A stretch of DNA of 64,000 bases from Bradyrhizobium sediminis (GTDB lineage Bacteria; Pseudomonadota; Alphaproteobacteria; Rhizobiales; Xanthobacteraceae), in contig NZ_CP076135.1 in NCBI RefSeq assembly GCF_018736105.1, positions 1,486,001 through 1,550,000 of the forward strand. Direction: 5' to 3'. Below the pieces are notes generated by a model that searched no databases, was not told the DNA's origin, and saw nothing but the letters and a program-made list of their open reading frames with translations. The first letter of the stretch is position 1. Every line of letters starts with the position of its first letter. Positions 1 to 7,534 of this stretch are shown here, one piece after another. A program made the translations under genes and the position numbers.

Positions 1-19
1 TTTAGTAGCGTAAGACTGA

Positions 20-48
20 TCAGCCCGCGCAACGAATGCGCGGGCTGA
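20..48. terminator. Strong hairpin downstream of the OmpA-domain gene
   Basis: A 12-bp perfect stem (TCAGCCCGCGCA pairing with TGCGCGGGCTGA) around an ACGAA loop lies 26 bases past the stop of the minus-strand OmpA-domain gene. No T-run follows the stem on the minus strand, so it is not a textbook intrinsic terminator. It may end transcription or protect a 3' end. Confidence 0.5.
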
Positions 49-73
49 AAAATCATGTTGCAGCGATCGACCG

Positions 74-718
74 TTACTTCGAAGCGGTCTTGGTATCCAT
101 GTTGACGACCTGAACGCGGCGGTTGGTCGGGTCCATCGGCGCGCTCGGATCCTTCGGCTTGGTCTCGCCGTAGCCGACGGTGACGAGATCGGAGCCGTTG
201 ATGCCGTATTTCTCGGTGAGATACCGCTTGATGGTGTCGGCGCGGCGCTCGGACAGGTCCTGGTTGTAGGGCTCGCTGCCGATCGCATCGGTGTGGCCGG
301 CGACGACGAAGGTCGAACCCTTCAGGCTGGCGTCCGAGAGCGCCTTGCCGAGTTCCTGCACCGACGACATCGAGGTCTTGCTGATCTCCGCCGAATTGTA
401 GTCGAACTGAATCTCGAGGTCGATCTTCGGCTTGGTCGCTGCGATCTCGGCGATTTCCTGGCGTTCGCCGAGCGAGAGCGAGCGCGTCTTGCGATTGCGC
501 AGGCTGTCGACGAAACTGATTTCCTTGGCCTGGACGGCCGGATCGGCCTGCGGCCCGGCCGACAGGCCGCGGGTCAGCGGCTTCTTCGGCTGCAGGGCAT
601 TCAGGATCTGGTCTGCCGAGACCTTGTTGTCGCCGGCAAGCGCAATGCCGGCCGTCATCGACAGCGCGGCACCGAGCGCAATCGCTGCAGTGGCAGTAAG
701 TCTGTGAAGGCTGGTCAT
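74..718 (-). CDS. OmpA-family peptidoglycan-associated periplasmic protein
   Basis: A 214-residue exported protein with a C-terminal OmpA-like domain, which in this family binds the peptidoglycan peptide stem. The start at 718 gives a clean signal peptide (about residues 1-29, cleaved after ALA) and follows a GAGGA ribosome site; longer upstream frames lack this logic. The OmpA domain spans about residues 100-210 and shows the family features GHTDAIGS, a conserved Asp and Arg in NQDLSERRADTIKRYL, GYGETKP and NRRV. There is no lipobox and no beta-barrel domain, so it should be a soluble periplasmic protein held to the wall, unlike Pal or OmpA itself. A CRP-like palindrome and a possible -10 lie upstream. 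The family call is firm; its specific job is unknown. Confidence 0.88.
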   Translation of the reverse strand: MTSLHRLTATAAIALGAALSMTAGIALAGDNKVSADQILNALQPKKPLTRGLSAGPQADPAVQAKEISFVDSLRNRKTRSLSLGERQEIAEIAATKPKIDLEIQFDYNSAEISKTSMSSVQELGKALSDASLKGSTFVVAGHTDAIGSEPYNQDLSERRADTIKRYLTEKYGINGSDLVTVGYGETKPKDPSAPMDPTNRRVQVVNMDTKTASK

Positions 719-789
719 CGTCGTATCCTCGCTGTTACGCCTGATGGCGCTTTGATGGTCGAACGTTAGACCGGGCGAAGGGCCGTGGA

Positions 790-805
790 TGTGACTTGGC
801 TCACA
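790..805 (-). promoter_or_regulatory. CRP-like operator upstream of the OmpA-domain gene
   Basis: TGTGACTTGGCTCACA matches the CRP consensus TGTGA-N6-TCACA exactly. Its centre (797.5) is 30 bases upstream of a possible -10 hexamer TCTAAC (minus strand, plus-strand positions 765-770). That is the geometry of a class II activator site for the gene starting at 718. The palindrome is read directly; the regulator is inferred. Confidence 0.55.
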
Positions 806-884
806 TTGCTGGACGGACCAAGACCCGGGCTTTCCTGGCGGTCGTTGCGGCCGGCGAAGCCGTTCGATCGCTCCCCTGCCCGAA

Positions 885-898
885 GTGATCCAGGTCAC
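885..898. promoter_or_regulatory. Second GTGA-N6-TCAC palindrome
   Basis: GTGATCCAGGTCAC has the same GTGA-N6-TCAC core as the site at 790-805, centred 94 bases away. It could be a second CRP-family site shared with the divergent gene at 1102. Weaker than the first because the outer T and A are missing. Confidence 0.35.
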
Positions 899-1101
899 CG
901 TCGGCGCGCGGGGACCGGACCAGTTTTTCATATGGGGATAGGTCCCCGTGCTGGCCATGGTGGTTGCCTCAAACCCGGTCTTAATACCGTCATACCGTCG
1001 CCGTAGCGCCGATCTGCGAACAAGAAATTGGCCAGATGGCCATCTAGAAAACCCGCTCGCGAAGAAAAACAACAAAACAAACAAAGCGATGCAGGGGACG
1101 C

Positions 1102-1410
1102 GTGTATCAGTCAGTAAAGCGGCAGTATGAGTATGGATATCGGGCGGGCCGGCCGGATCAGACGAGTCCCACGAGTTCGATGCCGGTATTGATCGGCGCG
1201 GCCATGATCGCGGCGGCGATCCTGCTGTCGACGCTGATCACGGCGCTGGGCTCCCGCTATACGGCCGTCGAGAGCCCCAGCGAGGAAAGCGCCTGGCTGG
1301 TCGACCGCCTCACCGGCAATGTCTACCGGTGCCAGGCCGCGGAGCGCGGCAAGGCGTCTTGCGACCCCGACATCGCTACCGGGGCGATCGCCCAGCGGCC
1401 GAAGCGTTGA
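1102..1410 (+). CDS. Small membrane-anchored hypothetical protein
   Basis: A 102-residue protein starting at GTG, with AGGGGA just upstream (a short spacing). It has a charged N-terminus rich in Tyr and Arg (MYQSVKRQYEYGYRAGRP), one hydrophobic segment at about residues 28-49, and a C-terminal part with two Cys residues (about 75 and 85) that could face the periplasm. The context of Cys and acidic residues suggests a folded external domain. I recognise no domain and assign no function. A shorter start at the Met at 1180 would delete the N-terminal tail but keep the membrane segment. Confidence 0.6.
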   Translation: MYQSVKRQYEYGYRAGRPDQTSPTSSMPVLIGAAMIAAAILLSTLITALGSRYTAVESPSEESAWLVDRLTGNVYRCQAAERGKASCDPDIATGAIAQRPKR

Positions 1411-1586
1411 ACGGTCGCTGCAGCGTCTGAATCCGCTACGGATCGGCTCCGGCGGGGAGCGCGATGGGACTCCCGCTTCCCGCGTTGCAGCACGCAAAAA
1501 GTTCTTCCTCCTGGAAACGCCTCGGCGGCGTCTGCGTAGTACGAAAGCCGGCAATTTGCTGGCTTCATTCGTTGGCGAGGTTTCCC

Positions 1587-1835
1587 ATGAAGATATTGAT
1601 CGCCGCCGCCATGTTCTCGGCCCTGGCCCTGACGCCGGCATCCGCGAAGATGATGGCCTGCACCGGCGAGAACATGGCCAAGAGCAACGGCATGATGTCG
1701 GGCATGCCCGACGGCCCCGGCAAGATGGCCATGGCCAAGGAGATGGGCATGGCCAATACGGACATCAGCAAGGGCAAAATGCGCGGCGCCTGCATGCATT
1801 ACATGAAGGCCCAGAAGATGGGCGCCGCCAAGTAA
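1587..1835 (+). CDS. Small exported methionine-rich protein
   Basis: The 82-residue product has a signal peptide (residues 1-20, cleaved after ASA). The mature part of about 62 residues has 14 methionines, several as MM or MxM pairs (KMMAC, GMMSGM, KMAMAKEMGMAN), plus two Cys and one His. The ATG follows GCGAGG at 1575-1580. Met-rich periplasmic proteins in other systems bind Cu(I) through thioethers, so metal binding is a reasonable guess, but no known domain is recognised. The upstream in-frame extension to 1464 lacks a signal peptide and is rejected. No metal-resistance gene is adjacent. Confidence 0.7.
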   Translation: MKILIAAAMFSALALTPASAKMMACTGENMAKSNGMMSGMPDGPGKMAMAKEMGMANTDISKGKMRGACMHYMKAQKMGAAK

Positions 1836-1919
1836 AGCCGCTCGAGGTAATTGCCTTTCCGCGCCGCCCATGGGCGGCGTGGCTTTTCCCGCGCGCGAAT
1901 CCCGTTACATTGCCGCGCG

Positions 1920-3083
1920 ATGCCCCGCAGCGTTACATCCCGTCCCCTGACCAAGACCGCGGCGCGCCGGATCTGGCTGCGCGCCCAGCGGCTCGATAGC
2001 CCGGCGCCGTTCGGCGAGGGGCCGCAGGCGACGGCGGCCGCGGTGTCGCATCTCGGCTATGTGCAGATCGACACCATCAACGTCATCGAGCGCTGCCACC
2101 ACCACATTCTCTGGAACCGGATTCCCGAATACCGGCGCGCCGATCTGCGCCAGGCCCAGAGCGTCGACAAGAGCGTGTTCGAATACTGGACCCATGCCTT
2201 GTCCTACGTGCCGGCGCAGGACTTCCGCTTCTTCGCCCCGGCGATGAAGCGCCATCAGCGCGAGGGGCACAAATGGCTGACCTCGGTCAAGCCCGCGGAT
2301 TTGCGCAAGGTGCTGCGGCTGATCCGGCGCGACGGCGCGCTGACCATCCGCGACATCGACGACGACGTGCTGGTCGACAAGGAGCATCTGTGGGCGAGCC
2401 GCAAGCCGTCGAAGCGGGCGCTGCAGCTATTGTTCTACACCGGCGTGCTGACGATCTCGGAGCGCGCCGGCATGCTGAAGACCTATGAGCTGGCGACGCG
2501 GCATTTCGGCTGGGACAAGCCGCCGAAGCCGGCTTCCGCGCGCGAGACCACCGGCTACCTGCTCGATCGCGCCCTTCGCGCGCAAGGGATCGTCAGCGTG
2601 GATTCGATCTGCCACCTCGACGCGCCGAGCAAGCCGGCAGTCCGCCGTTTGATCGATGCGAGAGTCCGCCGCCACGAACTGGTGCCGGTCGCGCTCGAAG
2701 GCGCGGGCAAGCAGGAGCATTGGGCGACCCCGGAGACGCTGGAGATGGCAGGCGAGGGCGCTTCCGAACCGGTGCATATCCTCTCCCCGTTCGATCCCCT
2801 GATCATCCAGCGCAAGCGCACCGAATTGATCTTCGAGTACGGCCATCGTTTCGAGGCCTACGTGCCGAAGGAAAAGCGGGTGTTCGGCTATTTCGCGCTG
2901 CCGGTGCTGGCCGGCGATGCCATCGTCGCCGCCCTCGATCTCAAGACCGATCGCAAGGGCCGGAAACTATTGGTGCAGAAATGGACGTGGGTCGGCACGG
3001 CGAGAAAGGGCCCGCGCAAGGACCTGAAACGCCGGATCGAGGAGGAGCTGCACCGCTTCGAGCGGTTTCAGCTGGCGGAGTGA
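1920..3083 (+). CDS. YcaQ/AlkX-type winged-helix DNA glycosylase
   Basis: A 387-residue protein of the HTH_42 (formerly DUF1006) superfamily, whose characterised members (YcaQ, AlkX, AlkZ) are DNA glycosylases that unhook interstrand cross-links or remove bulky lesions. The catalytic Gln-hydrophobic-Asp motif of the YcaQ branch is visible as QID in HLGYVQIDTINVIERCHHH, followed by the HHILWNRIP segment typical of the family. Length is close to the usual 380-410. The start at 1920 is chosen because the preceding codons look like untranslated leader and because MPRSVTSRPLT begins the conserved region. It stands alone between small genes and a LysR gene. Confident on family; the actual substrate is unknown. 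Confidence 0.85.
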   Translation: MPRSVTSRPLTKTAARRIWLRAQRLDSPAPFGEGPQATAAAVSHLGYVQIDTINVIERCHHHILWNRIPEYRRADLRQAQSVDKSVFEYWTHALSYVPAQDFRFFAPAMKRHQREGHKWLTSVKPADLRKVLRLIRRDGALTIRDIDDDVLVDKEHLWASRKPSKRALQLLFYTGVLTISERAGMLKTYELATRHFGWDKPPKPASARETTGYLLDRALRAQGIVSVDSICHLDAPSKPAVRRLIDARVRRHELVPVALEGAGKQEHWATPETLEMAGEGASEPVHILSPFDPLIIQRKRTELIFEYGHRFEAYVPKEKRVFGYFALPVLAGDAIVAALDLKTDRKGRKLLVQKWTWVGTARKGPRKDLKRRIEEELHRFERFQLAE

Positions 3084-3090
3084 GGGGCCT

Positions 3091-3969
3091 TCAGCCGCGC
3101 AATTCATCCAGCAGCACGGCGACCTTGCTGAGGTCGCTGCGATGGCGCGGGTAGGCGACGAAGACGTCGATACTCGGCAGTATCAGTCCGGGCAACACGT
3201 CGACGAGGCGGCCGGCGGCGAAATCGGCTGATGCGACATAGGAAGGCAGCACGGCGACGCCGGCGCCGGCAAGCGTCAGTTCGCGAAGCGCGGTCATGTC
3301 GCTCACCGTCATCCGCGGGGTGATTTCGATGTTCACGATGCGGTCCTGCCAGGTCATGCGCCAGTCGACGCGGGGGGCGTAGGTTCGCAGCGCAAGGCAG
3401 TCGTGCGCGGCAAGATTTGACGGATCGCTCACCGGACCGCGCCTGGCGAGATAGCCCGGCGATGCGCACAGATGCAGTCCGAACGAGCCGATCTTCTCGG
3501 TGTCGATCCCGGATTGCGGCGGCGCCGCCAGGCGAACCGCCACGTCGAAGCCGCTGTCGAGCAGATCGACGTAGCGGTCCGACAAATCGAGTTCGAAGCG
3601 CAGCCGCGGATAGCGCTCGGCCAGTCCGGCGAGACGCGGCAGCACGCAGACCCGCCCGTAAGCCGTCGGCATCGTGATGCGCAGCAATCCTTCCGGTTCC
3701 GCCGGCCGGGCCTGAACGCGCGCCTCGGCGTTTTCCAGCCGCATCAGGACATCGCGAAGCTCGTCGGCGTAGGCAAGCCCGGTTTCCGTCAGCACCACGC
3801 GCCGCGTCGTGCGTTCGACCAGGCGGCGTCCGATCCGCTGTTCCAGGGCGGCGATGCGCCGGCTGACCGTGGATTGCGTGACGCCAAGTTCGCGCGCCGC
3901 CGCGCCAAAGCCGCGGCGGTCCACCACCGCCAGGAAAGCCTCAACCTCGGACAGATTGGCCTTTTTCAT
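3091..3969 (-). CDS. LysR-family transcriptional regulator
   Basis: A 292-residue LysR-type regulator. Residues 1-65 form the winged helix-turn-helix (ARELGVTQSTVSRRIAALEQ is the recognition region), followed by the periplasmic-binding-protein-like effector domain to the C-terminus. It is divergently placed from the nitroreductase starting at 4069, the usual arrangement for a LysR regulator and its target. The shared 99-base gap holds two palindromes that could be its operators. The inducer is not predictable from the sequence; members of this CrgA-like subgroup often control redox enzymes. Confidence 0.9.
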   Translation of the reverse strand: MKKANLSEVEAFLAVVDRRGFGAAARELGVTQSTVSRRIAALEQRIGRRLVERTTRRVVLTETGLAYADELRDVLMRLENAEARVQARPAEPEGLLRITMPTAYGRVCVLPRLAGLAERYPRLRFELDLSDRYVDLLDSGFDVAVRLAAPPQSGIDTEKIGSFGLHLCASPGYLARRGPVSDPSNLAAHDCLALRTYAPRVDWRMTWQDRIVNIEITPRMTVSDMTALRELTLAGAGVAVLPSYVASADFAAGRLVDVLPGLILPSIDVFVAYPRHRSDLSKVAVLLDELRG

Positions 3970-3993
3970 GCAGAAATCGCATTTATCATATCC

Positions 3994-4032
3994 ATCTAAA
4001 GGTAGATCAATTCCCTAATGCAATCAATTAGG
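3994..4032. promoter_or_regulatory. Probable LysR operator region
   Basis: Between the divergent LysR and nitroreductase genes lie ATCTAAAGGTAGAT (3994-4007, perfect palindrome) and CCTAATGCAATCAATTAGG (4014-4032, inverted repeat). LysR proteins bind palindromes of this size, classically T-N11-A. Which of the two is the recognition site is not clear. Confidence 0.5.
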
Positions 4033-4068
4033 TTGCGAGCCATCCTCTCCGATGAAGGCCTGCAACCC

Positions 4069-4767
4069 ATGATCTCCGTGACCGAAGCCCTGCTGGGGCG
4101 CCATTCAACCCGTGCTTTTCTCGACCGGCCGGTCGAGGCCGATCTCGTTCGCGACATCATCGACATCGCCCGCCACGCGCCGTCGAGCAGCAACATGCAG
4201 CCCTGGCGCCTCGCCGCGATGGCCGGCGACGATCTCGCCCGGCTGAAGGCGGCCGTTCGGCAAAGCCTGACCGTGCAGCCGATGGGCGAGGGATCCGAAT
4301 ACAAGATCTACGCCGAGCATCTGAAGGAGCCGTACAACGGTCACCGGCGCAAATGCGCCGAGGACATGTACGGCACCATCGGCATTCCGCGCGAGAACAA
4401 GTTCGGGCGTTTGATGCAGTTCGCGCGCAACTTCGACTTCTTCGGCGCGCCGGTCGGTATCATCCTGTCAATCGACCGCTCGATGGAGCCGGGGCAATGG
4501 GCCGACCTCGGCATCTTTCTGCAGTCGTTGCTGTTGCTGGCGCAGGAGCGCGGGCTCGCCACCTGTCCGCAAGCCGCATGGGCGGCGATGCACAAGACCG
4601 TGCGCGCGCATCTCGGTCTGCCCGACGAGTTGATGGTCTATTGCGGAATTTCGCTGGGCTATGCCGATCCCGCCCATCCGATCAACGGCCTGATCACCGA
4701 TCGCGCGCCGTTTGCGCAGGTCGCCGAACTCCGCGGCTTTGCTGTCGCGGCAGTAGAGCCCGCATGA
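4069..4767 (+). CDS. Nitroreductase-family flavoenzyme
   Basis: A 232-residue FMN-dependent NAD(P)H oxidoreductase of the nitroreductase superfamily. The N-terminal FMN-binding signature RHSTRAFLDRPV and the ARHAPSSSNMQPW segment are clear, as is the C-terminal CGISLGYADPAHPINGL typical of the group that reduces nitroaromatics or quinones. The start at 4069 follows GAAGG; an in-frame ATG at 4018 is possible but would code through the operator region. It is divergent from, and probably regulated by, the LysR gene. Its 3' end overlaps the convergent DUF2809 gene by 74 bases, and its stop codon overlaps the start of a palindromic repeat copy. Confidence 0.88.
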   Translation: MISVTEALLGRHSTRAFLDRPVEADLVRDIIDIARHAPSSSNMQPWRLAAMAGDDLARLKAAVRQSLTVQPMGEGSEYKIYAEHLKEPYNGHRRKCAEDMYGTIGIPRENKFGRLMQFARNFDFFGAPVGIILSIDRSMEPGQWADLGIFLQSLLLLAQERGLATCPQAAWAAMHKTVRAHLGLPDELMVYCGISLGYADPAHPINGLITDRAPFAQVAELRGFAVAAVEPA

Positions 4768-5230
4768 GCCAACGGGTCGCGCGAAATGCGCGCCCGATGA
4801 CAGGCTCTGCGAAAGGCTGGGACGAACGATCGAGCATCACGCCCAAACCAATCCCGACCCCATAGGCCAGCATGTTCCAGACCGAGAAGATGCGGCCGAG
4901 CAACAGCGCGCCCGGCAGCGTCAGCCGGAAGGCGTCCAGCCACGGGAAATGCACCAGCCGGAACAGCTCGACACCGACGGCGATCGCGGCCGCGACCAGC
5001 GCGATGCGAGGCAGCGAGAGATTTGAACCCACCATCGCCATCAGGAAGAACACCATCGTTCCCCACAGCGTGGAGCCGCCGTACTTCACGACAAAGGCGG
5101 GCAGGCCGAGCTGCAAACCATACCCGCGCAAGGCAAGGCCGCAGACGATGACCGAGAGGCAGAGGCCGGCGCGGGTGATGATGAGGGATCGCCGCGCCGC
5201 CTGATCGGGATCGATCGCGGCGTCGTTCAT
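4694..5230 (-). CDS. DUF2809 integral membrane protein, last gene of a two-component operon
   Basis: A 178-residue membrane protein with about four hydrophobic helices and the DUF2809 pattern (GLALRGYG, KYGGSTLWGTMVFF, VELFRL, WLDAFRLTLPGALLLG). Function unknown. Its start overlaps the histidine-kinase stop by four bases (ATGA), so the genes are translationally coupled. The last 40 or so residues (EPVIGRAFRATRWLMRALLP) are encoded by a repeat copy and by the antisense of the nitroreductase 3' end, so this tail is probably a recent extension through the repeat rather than part of the domain. Confidence 0.75.
   Translation of the reverse strand: MNDAAIDPDQAARRSLIITRAGLCLSVIVCGLALRGYGLQLGLPAFVVKYGGSTLWGTMVFFLMAMVGSNLSLPRIALVAAAIAVGVELFRLVHFPWLDAFRLTLPGALLLGRIFSVWNMLAYGVGIGLGVMLDRSSQPFAEPVIGRAFRATRWLMRALLPRQQSRGVRRPAQTARDR
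4766..4808. repeat. Palindromic repeat, family A, copy 1
   Basis: The element GAGCCAACGGGTCGCGCGAA followed by ATGCGCGCCCGATGA forms a hairpin (CGGG-T-CGCGC pairing with GCGCG-CCCG). A second copy sits at 14412-14450. This copy lies at the convergent ends of two genes and is translated into the tail of the DUF2809 protein. I recognise the family as frequent in Bradyrhizobium genomes. Confidence 0.75.
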
Positions 5231-6837
5231 GACGACGGCGCAGCGTCAGCCACCGGGAAGGTGAGTTCGAACGCCGTACCTTTTTCGGAGTCGATGAGCC
5301 GGATGGCGCCGCCATGGGCGTCGAGCATGGCGCGAACGATGGCGAGGCCCATCCCGGTGCCGCCGCTGTCGCGCCTTGTGGTGAAGAAGCTGTCGAAGAT
5401 CTGCGCCCGGTTGTTGGGGGAGACGCCTTCGCCGTCATCGGCGACGGTCACCAATAGCCGGTTGCCTTGGCGCACGGCGGACACTTCCAGCTTCGAGCTG
5501 CCGTGGCGCACGGCGTTGTCGGCAAGGTTGGAAAAAATGATCAGGGCGTTGTCCTCGGATATCCGCATCGGCGTCTCGAGGTCGCCGTTGGTGCCGATGT
5601 CGAGCGAGGCAAAGGCCGCACGCAGGCCGGCGACCGCGACCGACAATTTCGCGGCGCCGAGCGCCACCGGGTTTTCGGCGCGGGCGAAATCGCGCAGCCG
5701 GCCGGCGATCGTTCCCAGCCGGTCGGCGTCGGCAATGATGTTGTCGAGAAACTTGCGCCGGTCCTCATCGTCCATGTCAGGCGCGTCGACATCCTCGCGC
5801 AGCAGTTCCGCCGCGCCCTTGATGGACGTGAGCGGCGATTTCAGCTCGTGCGACACATGGGTGGCGAAGGTCGAGATGAAGCTGGAGCGCGTGTTCAGCC
5901 GCCGCGCCATGTCCAGGAAACTCTGCGACAGCCGGGCGATTTCGCTGGTGCCGTGATGCCGGAGCGGACGCAGCGCGTCGCGGTCGCCCTTGCCGATCAG
6001 GTTGGTGCGCTCCACCAGTTCGCGCATCGGTCCGGTGATGGTGCGGTGAAACAGGATCCCGATCAGCAGCGTCGGCACGATCATCGAGAGCACCGCCGGA
6101 ATGACCTTGCCGCGCTGCTCGTACATGTACTTGAAGACGTTGCTCGGCGTGCGCGAGGCGTAGATGACGCCGGCGACCTGGTCGCGCGCGATCACCGGCA
6201 TCGCGGTGAATACCCGCATCCCGGTGCCCCGGCTCATCGAATAGAGCGAGGGCTGGTCGTGCTTTGAGATGCGCACGCGCAGCACGCCGCTGAAGCGTCC
6301 GTGCAGCGCCTCGTTGACCTCCTCGAGATGCGCCAGCGACAGCCCGATTTCCTCGCGGCCGGCGATCACGGTGCCATGAGGATCCAGCAGCCGGAATCCG
6401 GCAAGCGTGACGTGCTGGGTCGCGACGAGGTCCGGCATCATCCGCGCGCCGAGGGCTGCGAAGGCCGGATCGGCCGGCGCTGCCGGCGGTCGCGCCTCCG
6501 GCCTCGGCGGCAGCACGCTCTCGTTGACGAGTTCGAGCCTGGGCCAGATCGGCTGATACGGTTCGTCGGATTGCTTCTGCGCGGCAGGCGGGACCGGCTT
6601 GCCCAATGCGATGCTTGGCGGAATTCCGGTCTCCACCTCGCGGCGGAACACCGCCGCCAGCACGGCGCTTTGCGCGATCAGTTCGGCCTCGGCCTGCTGG
6701 ATCAGCTGGTTCTGGTAGACCTTGAGGAAATACAGGCTGAACAGCGGCAGCGCGAGCACGCTGGAGAGAACGATGAAGACGACGAGGCTGAGGCTGGGCC
6801 GCCATTTGCGGCTGGTGTTGGCCAGGGCGTCGGTCAA
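5227..6837 (-). CDS. Membrane sensor histidine kinase
   Basis: A 536-residue orthodox sensor kinase. A transmembrane helix at about residues 16-40 and another at about 245-265 enclose a periplasmic sensor domain of some 200 residues, which carries a Pro-rich stretch (about 95-115). HAMP follows, then HisKA with the phospho-acceptor His in VSHELKSPLTSIKG, and HATPase_c with N box NLADNAVRH, DDGEGVSPNN and GGTGMGLAI. The stop overlaps the DUF2809 start and the start overlaps the response-regulator stop, each by four bases. The sensed signal is unknown. The kinase resembles CreC/ChvG-type proteins but is not in a chvGI context. Confidence 0.9.
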   Translation of the reverse strand: MTDALANTSRKWRPSLSLVVFIVLSSVLALPLFSLYFLKVYQNQLIQQAEAELIAQSAVLAAVFRREVETGIPPSIALGKPVPPAAQKQSDEPYQPIWPRLELVNESVLPPRPEARPPAAPADPAFAALGARMMPDLVATQHVTLAGFRLLDPHGTVIAGREEIGLSLAHLEEVNEALHGRFSGVLRVRISKHDQPSLYSMSRGTGMRVFTAMPVIARDQVAGVIYASRTPSNVFKYMYEQRGKVIPAVLSMIVPTLLIGILFHRTITGPMRELVERTNLIGKGDRDALRPLRHHGTSEIARLSQSFLDMARRLNTRSSFISTFATHVSHELKSPLTSIKGAAELLREDVDAPDMDDEDRRKFLDNIIADADRLGTIAGRLRDFARAENPVALGAAKLSVAVAGLRAAFASLDIGTNGDLETPMRISEDNALIIFSNLADNAVRHGSSKLEVSAVRQGNRLLVTVADDGEGVSPNNRAQIFDSFFTTRRDSGGTGMGLAIVRAMLDAHGGAIRLIDSEKGTAFELTFPVADAAPSS

Positions 6838-7529
6838 CGCGCTGCCTCGCAGCGCCCCAGCTTGAAGCCGACGCCATGGACGGTCTCGATCGCCGACTCG
6901 CAGCCGGCGCTGGCGAACTTGGCGCGGATGTTGCGGATGTGGCTGTCGATGGTGCGGTCGGCGACGTGAATATTGCCGGCATAGGCGGCGTCGAGGATCA
7001 GTTCGCGCGTGAACACGAATCCGGGCCGCGTCAGGAGCGTGCGCAGGATCGAGAATTCGAGCGCCGTCAGCGCAACCGGCGTATCCCGGAAATTTGCGGT
7101 GCGCGCGTCCGGATCGAGCGCGAGCCCGCCATGGCTCAGCGACTTGGACTCTGGCGCCGGCGTGCTCCGGGTCCGCCGCAGGATCGCGTTCACCCGCGCC
7201 ACCAGTTCGCGCGGGCTGAACGGCTTGGTCACGTAGTCGTCGCCGCCGATTTCGAGGCCGAGGATGCGGTCGATCTCCTCGTCGCGGGCGGAAAGGAACA
7301 GGATCGGCGTATCCGAGGTCTTCCTGATCTGGCGGCAGACTTCCAGCCCGTCCATTTCAGGCATGCCGATGTCGAGAACGATGAGGTCGTGGACATTGCG
7401 GTCGAACCGGGCCAGCGCCTCCTTGCCGTCCTGCGCAATGGAAATCGCCATCCCCGTCTTCTCGAAGGCGAAGCGCACGACGTCGCGGATATGGGGGTCG
7501 TCGTCGACGACCAGAATGGAATGAGCCAC
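6834..7529 (-). CDS. OmpR-family response regulator
   Basis: A 231-residue response regulator with an N-terminal receiver domain (acidic pair DDD near residue 10, phospho-acceptor Asp in LIVLDIGMPEMDG, Lys in VTKPF) and a C-terminal winged-helix DNA-binding domain (about 130-225, LTALEFSILRTLLTRPG and RTIDSHIRNIRAK). It is encoded between the DUF4173 membrane protein, whose stop is five bases upstream, and the cognate kinase, which it overlaps by four bases. It is clearly the partner of that kinase. Confidence 0.93.
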   Translation of the reverse strand: MAHSILVVDDDPHIRDVVRFAFEKTGMAISIAQDGKEALARFDRNVHDLIVLDIGMPEMDGLEVCRQIRKTSDTPILFLSARDEEIDRILGLEIGGDDYVTKPFSPRELVARVNAILRRTRSTPAPESKSLSHGGLALDPDARTANFRDTPVALTALEFSILRTLLTRPGFVFTRELILDAAYAGNIHVADRTIDSHIRNIRAKFASAGCESAIETVHGVGFKLGRCEAAR

Positions 7530-7534
7530 GGTCG

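Larger units (their letters stand above)
719..1101. other. Gene-free stretch between divergent genes
   Basis: This 383-base stretch separates the OmpA-domain gene from the small membrane protein at 1102. It holds the two GTGA-N6-TCAC palindromes listed separately, a tandem ATACCGTC repeat at about 985-1000, and a perfect 12-bp palindrome AGATGGCCATCT at 1034-1045, about 57 bases before the GTG start at 1102. No coding region was seen in it. Confidence 0.5.
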
